64,000 nucleotides of DNA. Origin: Halobium salinum. GTDB taxonomy: Archaea > Halobacteriota > Halobacteria > Halobacteriales > Haloferacaceae. Position 1 is the first letter of the stretch. Every line of letters begins with the position of its first letter. The stretch is from NCBI RefSeq assembly GCF_026586625.1, contig NZ_JAODIW010000008.1, forward strand, positions 489,796-553,795. Direction: 5' to 3'. The translations under genes and the position numbers were made by a program. The notes beneath the pieces are model-generated. The model did not search any database. It worked only from the letters and a program-made list of their open reading frames with translations, and was not told the DNA's origin. Shown here piece by piece: positions 9,276 to 18,143 of this stretch.

Positions 9276-9463
9276 ACGGCGGGGTTCGACCGGGCGACGT
9301 TTGTATGTACTCGCCGTCTCTCGTCAGCTGTTCGCGGCGTCGGAGGTGGGGTCGTGGTGCGTACAGAGGCCCCCGGACCTCTTCCGGAACCCCCCATGGT
9401 GGTGAGTCGAGCGGTCGCCGTCCGGCGGCCGGTCGGTCGTCGCCTGCGGCCGTCGGACCGTCG

Positions 9464-10087
9464 CTACTCCGTCGTGAGCGCGTCGTCGCCAGCCGTCGGC
9501 TCCCCGTCCCCCGCGAGTTCGCCCGTCAACCCCCACTCCGCTGCGCGTTGTTCCGCCTCGTCGCGCGCCTGCTCGCGGATGGCCGATATCTTCTCCTCGT
9601 CTTCGAGGAACGCCTCGAGGGCGCTCGCCTCGTCGTCGCCGTCGTCGTCGACGCGTTCTGGGGGTGCGACCTCGCGAGTCCGCTCGGCCAGCGCCGGGTC
9701 GTCGGCCAGTTCGGTCGCCGGCGTCGCCGGTGGTACCCGGAGGTCCGTCGCCTCGTGGGCCGCGGCGAGCGACGACGCCGGGAGTTCGTACAGCTCGACA
9801 CGGTACGGACCGGGGTGAGCGAACTCGGCGATGGCGTCCGGCCCGCCGCGGTCGCTCGCGGCCTCGTAGGCGAGCGTCGGGACGCCCGCCTCGAACGTCA
9901 GGACGCCGCGTTCGCGCGCACCGAGCAGCAGGGCGTCGCTCGGCTCGAAGACGGCGTAGCCCGAGAGCTGGCGGTCGAGCGCCGTCCGGAGGGGGCCGGC
10001 CGGGTCGTCGACGACGTGCGAGCGCAGGAGGTCGCCGCGCGGGAGCCGCATGGGTGTCGCCTCCGAGCCGGGGCCGGGCTCCTGCAT
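9464..10087 (-). CDS. Uncharacterised protein co-encoded with MinD-like ATPase
   Basis: 207 aa from ATG 10087 (MQEPGPGSEATPMRLPRGDL). The start lies one base beyond the stop of the MinD-like gene, so the pair should be translationally coupled. The N-terminal half is a compact alpha/beta domain (DRQLSGYAVFEPSDALLLGA, GVLTFEAGVPTLAYEA). From about residue 130 the protein becomes acidic and helical, ending in a disordered tail. No catalytic motif is visible. Coupling to a MinD/ParA ATPase suggests a partner or cargo-type protein, but this is inferred from position only. Confidence 0.75.
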   Translation of the reverse strand: MQEPGPGSEATPMRLPRGDLLRSHVVDDPAGPLRTALDRQLSGYAVFEPSDALLLGARERGVLTFEAGVPTLAYEAASDRGGPDAIAEFAHPGPYRVELYELPASSLAAAHEATDLRVPPATPATELADDPALAERTREVAPPERVDDDGDDEASALEAFLEDEEKISAIREQARDEAEQRAAEWGLTGELAGDGEPTAGDDALTTE

Positions 10088-10088
10088 C

Positions 10089-10862
10089 TCAGGGGGTTTC
10101 GGGAACCACGGCGCTCCTGAAGCGCGCGGCCACGTCGGCTTCGTCGCCGTCGCGCACGTCGATACGACTCGCCGCCTCGCGGTACGCCGTCGCCGCCGGA
10201 CAGGTCGGCGCGTGCGCGAGCAGCGGCTCCCCGGCGCGGCGGGCGGTTCGGGCGGTCTCCGTGGCGGGGACGGTCGCCAGCGTCTCGCCGCCGAAGTACT
10301 CGCTCGCGCGGTCGGCGACGCGGTCGACGCCCGCCTCGTCACGCACCTTGTTGAAGAGGACGCCGGCAGTCGCCGTGCCGTACGAGCGGGCGTACTCCTG
10401 TACTTTGAGGGCGTCGGAGAGCGCCGGAATCGTCGGTTCCAACACGACCACGCTACGGTCCGCGAGGACGAGCGGGAGGACGGCGGACTTCGAGCCCAGC
10501 GCCGCCGGCGAGTCGAGCAGGAGCACGTCGGTGTCGCGGGCGAGTTCGGCGACCACGTCGCGCAGGCGGGCCGGGTCGGCGTTCTCGAAGGCCGCGAGGC
10601 TCGTCCCGCAGGGGACGACGCGCATCCCGAAACGGTCGTACGCGGCGTCGTCGACCGTCGCCTCGCGGTCGGTGAGCAGGAGGTCGTGGAGCGTCGTGTC
10701 GGCGTCGTCGAGCCCCGCGTGAAAGAGCAGGTTCGCCATCCCCGTGTCGGCGTCCACGACCGTCACGTCGTGGTCCTCGGCGAGCGCCATCCCCAGTGCG
10801 AGCGTCGTCGTCGTCTTCCCCGTGCCGCCCTTGCCGCTGGCGACGGCGAACGCCTCGACCAT
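10089..10862 (-). CDS. MinD/ParA-family P-loop ATPase
   Basis: 257 aa from ATG 10862. A deviant Walker A motif (SGKGGTGKTTTT, about residues 9-20) is followed by DADTGMANLLFHAGL (switch I region) and LLLDSPAALG (Walker B), diagnostic of the MinD branch of the SIMIBI ATPases. These dimerise on ATP and position proteins on membranes or nucleoid. Haloarchaea carry several MinD paralogues, so the exact role is open. No C-terminal amphipathic membrane helix is obvious. The start follows a 131-bp gap with its own TATA-like box, and the gene is coupled to the 207-aa gene downstream. Confidence 0.9.
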   Translation of the reverse strand: MVEAFAVASGKGGTGKTTTTLALGMALAEDHDVTVVDADTGMANLLFHAGLDDADTTLHDLLLTDREATVDDAAYDRFGMRVVPCGTSLAAFENADPARLRDVVAELARDTDVLLLDSPAALGSKSAVLPLVLADRSVVVLEPTIPALSDALKVQEYARSYGTATAGVLFNKVRDEAGVDRVADRASEYFGGETLATVPATETARTARRAGEPLLAHAPTCPAATAYREAASRIDVRDGDEADVAARFRSAVVPETP

Positions 10863-10889
10863 CGAATCACCTCGGAGTAGCCCCGCTTC

Positions 10890-10905
10890 CGAATTTAAGT
10901 TTTGC
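10890..10905 (-). promoter_or_regulatory. Likely promoter of the MinD-like transcription unit
   Basis: On the minus strand the AT-rich string aaaacttaaattcgg lies about 30-40 bp upstream of ATG 10862, within the only sizeable gap of the leftward cluster. Its presence suggests that the MinD pair is transcribed separately from the two genes upstream. Confidence 0.4.
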
Positions 10906-10993
10906 GCACGGGCCGACGGAGAGCAGAGCCGGTGCCGGGTCGACCAAGCCCGATGGACCCGACGCCGGACCGGCCGAATCGGACCGAGTCGGC

Positions 10994-11653
10994 CTACAAC
11001 GACACCGTCGTCGTCCGGTCGTCGCCGAGGCCGGAGACGGTCAGCGTGGCCTCGCGGCGGCCGGTGCGCTCCACCTCGACGTGTGCCGAGAAGGAGGTGT
11101 TCATCCCGGCGACGACGCTCCGCGCGTTCGTACCCACGTCGGCGCTGGTGTCGAGCGCACAGACGCCGATACCGTCCCCGCGACGGAGCTCCGGGAGGAA
11201 CGTGCTGTTCAGCAGGCGATAGACGGAGCGCATGTCGGCGGCGGCGGCACAGACGCTCGAACAGAGGAGCATCCCGGTACGGAAGCGGGCCGACTGCCCC
11301 TGTGCCTCGGCGACCATCGACGAGAGGTCCATCCCCAGTCGGGTGAGGTCGCCGAGGTCGTCGACGACGCGGACGTCCCCGCCGTCGCCGGTCCCGGTGC
11401 ACGCGAGCACCGCGGCACGGTCGCCGGAGCCTCGCTTCGTCCGGTCGAGCGAGCGGCGGACGGTCCGGCCGCTCTCCTCGGTCGCCAGCACGACGGCCCG
11501 CTCGTCGCCGTCGGCGTCGGGGGCGACGAGCCGGTAGAACACCGACGCGAGGGCGTCGCCGTCGTCGCCGGTGAGCAGAATGCTCGTCCCGCTCTCGATG
11601 GGGCCGAGCGACAGCCCCTCGGCCTCGAACGTGTCCTCGCTGACGAGCGTCAT
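10994..11653 (-). CDS. DUF7504-like protein (degenerate RecA/KaiC-type fold, inferred)
   Basis: 219 aa from ATG 11653. The sequence GPIESGTSILLTGDDGDALA sits where a P-loop would lie but lacks the GKT/S signature. VVLATEESGRTVRRSLDR follows, and later DLTRLGMDLSSMVAEA. This pattern matches the haloarchaeal DUF7504 (formerly HTR-like) family, related in layout to KaiC/RecA domains but without an obvious nucleotide site. Its start overlaps the stop of the receiver-GAF gene (ATGA), so the two are translationally coupled and probably act in one signalling pathway. The family assignment rests on pattern recognition. Confidence 0.72.
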   Translation of the reverse strand: MTLVSEDTFEAEGLSLGPIESGTSILLTGDDGDALASVFYRLVAPDADGDERAVVLATEESGRTVRRSLDRTKRGSGDRAAVLACTGTGDGGDVRVVDDLGDLTRLGMDLSSMVAEAQGQSARFRTGMLLCSSVCAAAADMRSVYRLLNSTFLPELRRGDGIGVCALDTSADVGTNARSVVAGMNTSFSAHVEVERTGRREATLTVSGLGDDRTTTVSL

Positions 11654-12543
11654 CGCGCCACCTCCAGGGGTCGCTCCGCGCGAACCGCCTGCCTGAGGTC
11701 GAGAATCTCCATCGCCGTCTCGGCGAACTGTTGGAGCTCGTGGCGCTCCGCCTCGGAGTACCGACGCTCCTCGAAGTCGATGAGACACACCTGCCCGATG
11801 ACGTGGCCGTCGTCGGTGGTCATGTTGGCGCCCGCGTACGAGACGATGCCGAGGTTCACGAGCAGGTCGTTCCCGCTGAAGCGCTTGTCCTCGTGGATGT
11901 TCTCGACGACCATCACGTCCTCTTCGAGCATACTGTGGGTGCAGATGGTGTCCTCGCGGGTGATGGAGCCCATCTCGGCGCCGTGACAGGAGAGGACGTT
12001 CTCCTCGTCGCGCTCGATGAGGCCGATGAACGCCACGCCGGCGTCGAAGTGGCTGGCGATGAGGTCGGTGAGGCGGTCGAAGCTCTCCTCGATGGGGAGC
12101 TCCGCCACGTCGTAGGCCGCGAGCGCCTCCAGGCGCTCACCCTCGTCGTCGGGGGCGAGAAAGCCGACCTGCGCGCTGTGGTCGATGACGTCGTTCGCGA
12201 CGAACCCCAGTCGGTCGGCGGCGTCGGGGAGGTCGCGATTGAGGTACTCGACGATGACCTCCTCGAAGGAGGCGGTGTCGATGTCGCTCGGCGCCACGTC
12301 GGTGAACAGCACGCAGGGCGTCTGCGACGCGGTCTCCCGGATGGCACCGACCACGTCCATCCCGGTCCCGTCCGGGAGGTCGTAGGCGGTGACGACACAG
12401 ACGATGGATTCCGACTCGAGGCGCTCGCGCGCGGCCTCGACCGACGGCGCACGGACCGCGGTCAGACCGTCCTCGGCCTCCACCGCGTCGACGACGCCGC
12501 CGATTCGCTCACTCCTATCTACACAAAGGACATTCCGGCTCAT
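11650..12543 (-). CDS. Receiver-like plus GAF domain signalling protein, phosphoacceptor Asp missing
   Basis: 297 aa. Residues 1-120 form a CheY-like receiver fold (SRNVLCVDRSERIGGVVDAV; VVTAYDLPDGTGMDVVGAI). The residue aligned with the phosphorylated Asp is Ala53 (VTAYDLP instead of the usual S/T-D-Y-x-x-P), so classical phosphotransfer is unlikely. Residues 135-290 form a GAF domain (ASHFDAGVAFIGLIERDEE; ICTHSMLEED; HVIGQVCLIDFEERRYSEAE) of the type found in haloarchaeal sensor kinases. It has no kinase or DNA-binding output and is coupled by ATGA overlap to the DUF7504-like gene. A good leaderless promoter lies immediately upstream. Confidence 0.85.
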   Translation of the reverse strand: MSRNVLCVDRSERIGGVVDAVEAEDGLTAVRAPSVEAARERLESESIVCVVTAYDLPDGTGMDVVGAIRETASQTPCVLFTDVAPSDIDTASFEEVIVEYLNRDLPDAADRLGFVANDVIDHSAQVGFLAPDDEGERLEALAAYDVAELPIEESFDRLTDLIASHFDAGVAFIGLIERDEENVLSCHGAEMGSITREDTICTHSMLEEDVMVVENIHEDKRFSGNDLLVNLGIVSYAGANMTTDDGHVIGQVCLIDFEERRYSEAERHELQQFAETAMEILDLRQAVRAERPLEVAR

Positions 12544-12564
12544 CGACTCGAGCGAGGAAGGGCG

Positions 12565-12575
12565 AGTATAAAACG
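12565..12575 (-). promoter_or_regulatory. TATA box of receiver-GAF gene (leaderless)
   Basis: On the minus strand cgttttatact is centred about 28 bp upstream of ATG 12543. This places transcription start at or next to the start codon, the common haloarchaeal leaderless arrangement. Confidence 0.6.
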
Positions 12576-12624
12576 GTACGCGGCAAATTATCGGGACAAA
12601 TATTCTGTTGTGTTACCGGAAATT

Positions 12625-12649
12625 CTCGTTTCGAATATCGAAAAACGAG
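12625..12649. repeat. Inverted repeat with AT-rich centre
   Basis: The arms ctcgttt and aaacgag flank an inner cga-ata-tcg, giving an almost continuous 25-bp palindrome 82 bp upstream of the receiver-GAF gene. It could be an operator or a hairpin. No gene lies on its other side for over 300 bp. Confidence 0.4.
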
Positions 12650-12984
12650 CCTTCTCCGGCTCGTGAAGCGTTCCCGGTGACCGGGAGCGCTCGTGCCGAG
12701 CGGACGCCGAATCCGCCCGCCGAGTCGTCCGTGGGCGGGTCCTGCCCGGACGGCCGCGCCGAACCGCCTGTCGAATCGCCCCGTGGGAACGTCCGCCCGG
12801 CGTTCGGACGGTCGGCGTTCCTCGACGGCCGACGCCTGCTCGGGGAGGCGAGCGGTGACGAACGTCCCCGACCCCCACCGAAAGTCCCTACCCGGAGCCG
12901 GCCGATTCCGCCGGGAACAGCCGGCAACACCGTCCGGGGACTTCGATTCCGGCCCGAACTATTACACTCGCTCGGTCCCACCAT
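12650..12984. other. Intergenic, no gene recognised
   Basis: About 335 bp between the inverted repeat and the formate dehydrogenase operon. Open frames have Pro/Arg/Ser-rich shadow composition. The last 30 bp contain a possible TATA element (aactattacac, 12958-12968) at leaderless distance from ATG 12985. Confidence 0.5.
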
Positions 12985-14568
12985 ATGCCAATGGTTGACA
13001 GTGACGACGATTCGACCGACGGCGCAGTCGTCCGCGTCCCGGTCGGGTCGGCGAACGAAGGGCGAGCCCGACGGTTGGTCGACGCCGCCCACGACGCTGC
13101 AGGCGGCGGTGTCACCGTCGTCGAGACCGGGCCCACGGGGGTGGACACGTCCGAGCCGCTGGTCGCACTCACCGCGGGCGGACGGACGACGCTTCACGGG
13201 GGGCTCACTCCGGACGGCGTTCGCACGCTGGTCGAGGCGGCCGCCGACGGCGACCTCGGGGCCGAACGCGCGCGCTCGAGCGTCGAGCACGACACGGAGA
13301 CCGACGCCTTCCCGACCCCCGACACGGGGCCGCTCTCGGTCGGGCGGCGTCGCGTGCTCGCCCGCGCCGGGTGGACCGACCCCACCGGGGTCGAGGCCGA
13401 CGAGCCGTTCGCGGCCGACCGCGCGGCCGACGCCGGCGACGAGGTGCGCGAGCGACTCGCCGAGGTCGGTCTGCTCGGCCGCGGCCGCGGCGACGGCGCC
13501 CCGGACACGCAGGTGAGCGAGGAGTGGGAGGTCGCCCGCCGGACCGACGGCGACCCGGTCGTCGTCGTCAACGGGAACGAGGCCGACCCGCGCAACGACA
13601 CGGACCGACTGCTGCTCGAGTCGGACCCCGTCGCCGTGCTCGACGGCGCGCTCGCGGTCGCCGAACTGGTCGGCGCCGACGACGTGGTCGTCTACCTGAA
13701 CGAGGCCGACGACCTCGCGCGACGGCGCGTCCACGGCGTCGTGAACGCGGTGGCCGACGCGGTCGACGCCGACCACGACACCCTCCCCGAAATCGTCGCC
13801 GGCCCGGACCGGTACATCGCCGGCGAGCCGACGATGGCGCTCGAGTCCCTGGAGGGCAACGACCGCCTCGAAGCCCGCCTGCGCCCCCCGACGCCGGCCC
13901 GACACGGCATCTACGGACGGCCGACGGTGATTCACACCCCCCGGACGCTGGCACAGGTCCGGCGGGCGATTCTCTCCCCCGAGGAGTACGACCCCGACGA
14001 CGCCGACCCCGGCACCCGTCTCGTCTCCGTCACCGGCGACGTGGACGGGTCGGCGGTCGTCGAGATTCCGACGGGCGGGTCGCTCGCGACGGCCGCCGAG
14101 GCGGTCGGCTTCGAAGGGAACCCGAAGCTGGCGGTCGTCGGCGGGCAGTTCGGCGGCCTCACGCGGACGCTCGACCACCCGGCGAGCGCTCCTGGACTCC
14201 GCAGTGCCGACCTCGGGACGGCCGGCGTCGTCGAACTGTTCGACGACGGGGCCTGCGCGCTGGCGGCGGTCGGCCGGCGGGCGCGCTTCGGTGAGGAGGA
14301 GAACTGCGGACGCTGTGTCCCCTGTCGCGAGGGGTCGAAACAGCTGACCGGGATGTTGCGCGACATCTACGACGGCGAGTACCGGGACGCGAAGCTGCGG
14401 GAACTCGCCCGCGTCGCGCGCGAGTCGAGCACCTGTTCGTTCGGCCGGGAGTTGGCCCGCACGGTCCTCACCGGCGTGGACCAGTTCGAGAACGAGTTCG
14501 CGGCCCACGCCGAGGGACGCTGTCCCGCCGGCGAGTGCGGTAGCGAAGGACACGAGGGACACACATGA
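12985..14568 (+). CDS. NuoF-like (51-kDa) subunit of formate dehydrogenase / NADH dehydrogenase-type complex
   Basis: 527 aa from ATG 12985 (ATG 12991 also in frame). The C-terminus has the NuoF 4Fe-4S motif NCGRCVPCREGSKQL (Cys441, 444, 447) and the fourth ligand in SSTCSFGRELA (Cys484). The middle has an SLBB-like segment (VVEIPTGGSLATAAEAVGF). The FMN/NADH region is recognisable but degenerate: GLLGRGRGDGAPDT replaces the GRGGAGFPTG-type loop, and VNGNEADPRNDTDR replaces the NxDExEPG element. NAD(H) use is therefore doubtful. Its stop overlaps the start of the catalytic subunit (ATGA), so the two products should form one complex that passes electrons on from formate. Confidence 0.85.
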   Translation: MPMVDSDDDSTDGAVVRVPVGSANEGRARRLVDAAHDAAGGGVTVVETGPTGVDTSEPLVALTAGGRTTLHGGLTPDGVRTLVEAAADGDLGAERARSSVEHDTETDAFPTPDTGPLSVGRRRVLARAGWTDPTGVEADEPFAADRAADAGDEVRERLAEVGLLGRGRGDGAPDTQVSEEWEVARRTDGDPVVVVNGNEADPRNDTDRLLLESDPVAVLDGALAVAELVGADDVVVYLNEADDLARRRVHGVVNAVADAVDADHDTLPEIVAGPDRYIAGEPTMALESLEGNDRLEARLRPPTPARHGIYGRPTVIHTPRTLAQVRRAILSPEEYDPDDADPGTRLVSVTGDVDGSAVVEIPTGGSLATAAEAVGFEGNPKLAVVGGQFGGLTRTLDHPASAPGLRSADLGTAGVVELFDDGACALAAVGRRARFGEEENCGRCVPCREGSKQLTGMLRDIYDGEYRDAKLRELARVARESSTCSFGRELARTVLTGVDQFENEFAAHAEGRCPAGECGSEGHEGHT

Positions 14569-17500
14569 GCACCGACGAGTACACCGACGACCCGACAGGC
14601 AGCAGCGAGTCGGCGCCGGCGGACCCCCTTCCGGGCGTCCCCGGCGTCGAGGACCCCCGCCCGAGCACCCCGCTGACGGAGGACTTCAACGACGGGACGG
14701 CGAACGACCCCGACGTCGGCACCCCCGGCGAGGAGATGACCCACGTGACGGTCGACGGCGAGCCCGTCGCCGTCCCGCCCGGCTCGACCGTCATCGAGGC
14801 GATGGAGGCGCTCGGCGCCGACGAGGACGTACCCGCGCTCTGTTACTACGACCGAGGCACCGAGCAGGCCGAGAACATCGGCCCGCGCTCGGAGTGTCGC
14901 ACCTGCATGGTCGACACCGAGGAACACGGGTTGGTCCCCTCCTGTTCGTTCCCCGCCGAGGACGGGCTGACGGTCCGCACCGACGCGGAGGACGCGGCGG
15001 AGGCCCGCGAGGTGAACTTGGACCTCGTCCTCTCGAATCACAACCTCCGGTGTACGACCTGCGGGAAGAACGGCCAGTGCGAACTGCAGGACACCTCCAT
15101 CGAGCAGGGCGTCAACGAGCCCCGCTACGGCGTCTTCGAGGAGCGCGACGAGTACGAGCCCATCGACGACACCAGCGAGGTCATCCAGATAGACCGCAAC
15201 AAGTGTATCCTCTGTAACCGCTGTGTCGAGGCCTGCAACGACGTGCAGGTCGAGGGCGTCCTCCGGATGGAGGGGAACGCCGGCGACATGCGAATCGCGT
15301 TCCAGAACGACTCGGATACGTTCGAGGACTCCACCTGCGTCTCCTGTGGCCACTGCGTCACCGTCTGTCCGACCGGCTCGCTCGTCGAGCAGGGGCTGAC
15401 GAACGCGGCGACCATCCCACTCCCCGGGTTCAACCAGAAGAACTCCATCGGGAAGGTCATCGAGAGCCCGGCCCCGGAGACCGCCGACGGCGCCGCCGCG
15501 CCGAACCGAGGCGTGCCCGGCGCCGACGAAGACGAGGAGCTCACGGGCGTCTCACGGTTCATGGCGAAGGCCAAGCGGGGCGCGTCGGACCTCAAAGAGC
15601 GCGTCCGTCAGGACGGTCTCGAAGGGGTCGAACACGTCGCCGAGAAGGCCGCGTCCGAGTCGATGACCATCGGTCAGCTGTTCGACGTGTCGCAGGTCGT
15701 CAGCGAGACGCGGCGCTCGCGCATCACGAAGGCCGAGACGACCTGTAACTTCTGTGCGGTCGGCTGTCGGTTCGACCTCTACGGTCGTGACGGCGAGGTG
15801 CTCGGGGTGCGGCCCGCCGACCCCGAGGCGACGCCCGCCAACGACTTCTCCACCTGCGTCAAGGGGAAGTTCGGCTACGACTTCGCCAACAGCGACGACC
15901 GCCTCGAACACCCGCTCATCAAGGAGGACGGCGAGTTCCGCGAGGCCTCGTGGGACGAGGCGCTCGACCGCATCCACGCGGAACTCTCGGGCATCCAGGA
16001 GGAGCACGGCCAACACTCCGTGGCGGTCACCTCCTCCTCGAAGTGTACGAACGAGGAGAACTTCCTCAACCAGAAGTTCGCCCGGCAGGTGCTCGGCACG
16101 CCGAACGTCGACAACTGCGCCCGGCTCTGTCACTCCTCGACGGTCACGGCGCTCAAACAGGTGCTCGGTTACGGCGCGATGTCGAACCGCATCAACGAGG
16201 ACATCGGCGAGACCGACTGCTACCTCATCACCGGGTCGAACACGACCGAATCCCACCCGGTGCTCGCGACGCGCATCAAGCAGAACGTCCGCGACGGCGC
16301 CGACCTGTTCGTCTTCGACCCCCGGAAGGTCGGCATCGCCGAGCACGCCGACCAGTACAGCCGGCCGAACCCCGGCACCGACATCGCGTGGATAAACGGG
16401 CTCATCCGCTACATCGTCGAGCACGACCTCCACGCGGAGGAGTTCATCGAGGAGCGCACGAAGCACTTCGACGAACTCGTCGAGAAGGTCGACCCGTTCA
16501 CCCCCGAGAAGGTCGAGGAGCTGACGGGCGTCCCCGAGGAGGAACTCGTCAACGCGGCGCAGACCATCGGCGAGGCAGACACCTGCATCTTCGGCTGGGC
16601 GATGGGGATGACCCAGCACGCCCACGGCACCCGAAACCTGCTCGCGCTGACGAACCTCGCGCTCGTCACCGGCAACCTCGGCAAGCCCCGCGCCGGCGTC
16701 TCGCCGTTCCGCGGCCAGAACAACGTCCAGGGCGGCGGCGGCGACATGGGTCCCGCCCCGCACAACCTCCCCGGCTATCAGGACCCGACCGACGAGGAGG
16801 TCGCACGGAAGTTCGAGGCCGAGTGGGGTGAGCGCCCGCCCGAGGAGGTCGGCCTGCGCCTGCCCGAGCAGTTCGAGGAGATGAAGGAGGGCAACATCCG
16901 CGGCATGTTCATCATGGGGGAGAATCCCGTGCTCTCCGAACCGGACATCCGCGACGCCGAGGAGTCCATCGGCGAACTCGACTTCCTCGCGGTGCAGGAC
17001 ATCTTCCTCACCGAGACCGCGGAGTTCGCGGACGTGGTTCTCCCGGCCGCCTCCGGCGCCGAGAAGCTCGGCACGCAGACCAACACGGAGCGGCGCATCC
17101 AGATGGTCCGACCGGCTATCGAGCCGCCGGGCGAGGCCAAGCGCGACCTCGACATCCTGATGGAGCTCGCCGAACGCTGGGGGTACGACTGGCGCTCGAA
17201 GTACGACGGCCCGGCCGACGTGATGGACGAGATTGCCCGACTGGTCCCCATCTACGGCGGCGTCAGCTACGACCGCCTCGAGGAGATGCCCGACGGCATC
17301 CAGTGGCCCTGCGAGGACGAGGACGACCCCGGCACACCCTACCTCTACGAGGACGAGTTCAACTTCGAGGACGGAAAGGCCCGGTTCGTCCCCGCCGACT
17401 ACGCCGGTCCCGTGGAGCTTCCCGACGAGGAGTTCCCGCTGATGCTGTCGACCGGCCGGGTGCTGTATCACTGGCACACGGGGACGATGACCCGGCGCGT

Positions 17501-17879
17501 CGAGGCGCTGATGGAGCAGGTGCCGGAGAGCTTCGTCACCATCCACCCGGAGATGGCGGAGGAACTCGGCGTCGTCGACGGGGAGTACGTCAAGGTGACC
17601 TCCCGGCGCGGCGACATCACGGTGAAGGCGAACGTCGAGGACCAGTCCGACCCCGGCGTCGTGTTCATCCCGATGCACTTCGTCCACGGGGCGGTGAACG
17701 AGCTCACCCAACACGAACTCGACCCGGACTCCTACATCCCCGAGTTCAAGGTGACGAGCGTGAAGGTGGAGCCGGTCGGCCCGAACCCCGACGGCGACAC
17801 CCTGCCGGTCGACCCCCCCGTCGACGAGGGGACGACCGGGGCGGAGGGTGACTCGGGGCCGGTTCCGGGGGACGACTGA
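14565..17879 (+). CDS. Formate dehydrogenase catalytic subunit (NuoG-like N-terminus plus Mo-bisPGD domain)
   Basis: 1104 aa. Cofactor sites run in order: a 2Fe-2S ferredoxin domain (Cys93, 111, 114, 127), a His-Cys 4Fe-4S site (His159, Cys163, 166, 172), two 4Fe-4S sites (Cys214/217/220/224 and Cys258/261/264/268), the Mo-domain 4Fe-4S (Cys394, 397, 401, 431), then the molybdopterin oxidoreductase core. The catalytic pair is Cys522-His523 (DNCARLCHSSTV), so this is a cysteine rather than selenocysteine formate dehydrogenase. The C-terminal dinucleotide-binding domain contains TGRVLYHWHTGTMTRR. No Tat signal is visible, so the enzyme is probably cytoplasmic. The residue 300-360 linker is unusually long and acidic. 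Confidence 0.92.
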   Translation: MSTDEYTDDPTGSSESAPADPLPGVPGVEDPRPSTPLTEDFNDGTANDPDVGTPGEEMTHVTVDGEPVAVPPGSTVIEAMEALGADEDVPALCYYDRGTEQAENIGPRSECRTCMVDTEEHGLVPSCSFPAEDGLTVRTDAEDAAEAREVNLDLVLSNHNLRCTTCGKNGQCELQDTSIEQGVNEPRYGVFEERDEYEPIDDTSEVIQIDRNKCILCNRCVEACNDVQVEGVLRMEGNAGDMRIAFQNDSDTFEDSTCVSCGHCVTVCPTGSLVEQGLTNAATIPLPGFNQKNSIGKVIESPAPETADGAAAPNRGVPGADEDEELTGVSRFMAKAKRGASDLKERVRQDGLEGVEHVAEKAASESMTIGQLFDVSQVVSETRRSRITKAETTCNFCAVGCRFDLYGRDGEVLGVRPADPEATPANDFSTCVKGKFGYDFANSDDRLEHPLIKEDGEFREASWDEALDRIHAELSGIQEEHGQHSVAVTSSSKCTNEENFLNQKFARQVLGTPNVDNCARLCHSSTVTALKQVLGYGAMSNRINEDIGETDCYLITGSNTTESHPVLATRIKQNVRDGADLFVFDPRKVGIAEHADQYSRPNPGTDIAWINGLIRYIVEHDLHAEEFIEERTKHFDELVEKVDPFTPEKVEELTGVPEEELVNAAQTIGEADTCIFGWAMGMTQHAHGTRNLLALTNLALVTGNLGKPRAGVSPFRGQNNVQGGGGDMGPAPHNLPGYQDPTDEEVARKFEAEWGERPPEEVGLRLPEQFEEMKEGNIRGMFIMGENPVLSEPDIRDAEESIGELDFLAVQDIFLTETAEFADVVLPAASGAEKLGTQTNTERRIQMVRPAIEPPGEAKRDLDILMELAERWGYDWRSKYDGPADVMDEIARLVPIYGGVSYDRLEEMPDGIQWPCEDEDDPGTPYLYEDEFNFEDGKARFVPADYAGPVELPDEEFPLMLSTGRVLYHWHTGTMTRRVEALMEQVPESFVTIHPEMAEELGVVDGEYVKVTSRRGDITVKANVEDQSDPGVVFIPMHFVHGAVNELTQHELDPDSYIPEFKVTSVKVEPVGPNPDGDTLPVDPPVDEGTTGAEGDSGPVPGDD

Positions 17880-17880
17880 G

Positions 17881-18069
17881 ATGAGCGATTCGACGCTCGA
17901 CTCCGCGTCCGACCCGGTGCCGGAGCCCGCATCCGACGCCGCGAGTCGGCGGTCCCTGCTGGTCGCCGGCGTGCTACTCGCGGCGCTGGGCGGGGCCCTC
18001 TTCTGGCTCTGGCGGAAGAACGCCCCGCTGTCGCGACACTACCGCCGGCTGAAGGACCGGCGGGCGTGA
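17881..18069 (+). CDS. Small single-pass membrane protein at the end of the formate dehydrogenase operon
   Basis: 62 aa from ATG 17881, one base after the stop of the catalytic subunit. An acidic N-terminus (residues 1-22) precedes one transmembrane helix (SLLVAGVLLAALGGALFWLW, about 25-44) and a basic cytoplasmic tail (RHYRRLKDRRA). Tight coupling suggests a membrane anchor or accessory for the complex. No homologue is recognised by name, so this is inference from position. Confidence 0.7.
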   Translation: MSDSTLDSASDPVPEPASDAASRRSLLVAGVLLAALGGALFWLWRKNAPLSRHYRRLKDRRA

Positions 18070-18070
18070 A

Positions 18071-18084
18071 CTCCGGCGCCGGAG
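18071..18084. repeat. Perfect 14-bp palindrome CTCCGGCGCCGGAG
   Basis: It starts one base after the stop of the last formate dehydrogenase operon gene. It is GC-rich and fully self-complementary, without a T tract. It may serve in 3'-end formation or as a protein-binding site. Confidence 0.4.
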
Positions 18085-18143
18085 GGCCGCCCGGTGCCGG
18101 CGGGACACCCGGAATCGACACGAGCCGGTTCCAACGGTAGCGT

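Noticed and set aside
15552..17714. 720-codon minus-strand frame opposite the formate dehydrogenase
   Set aside because: High-G+C shadow frame; the plus strand encodes all cofactor motifs in order.
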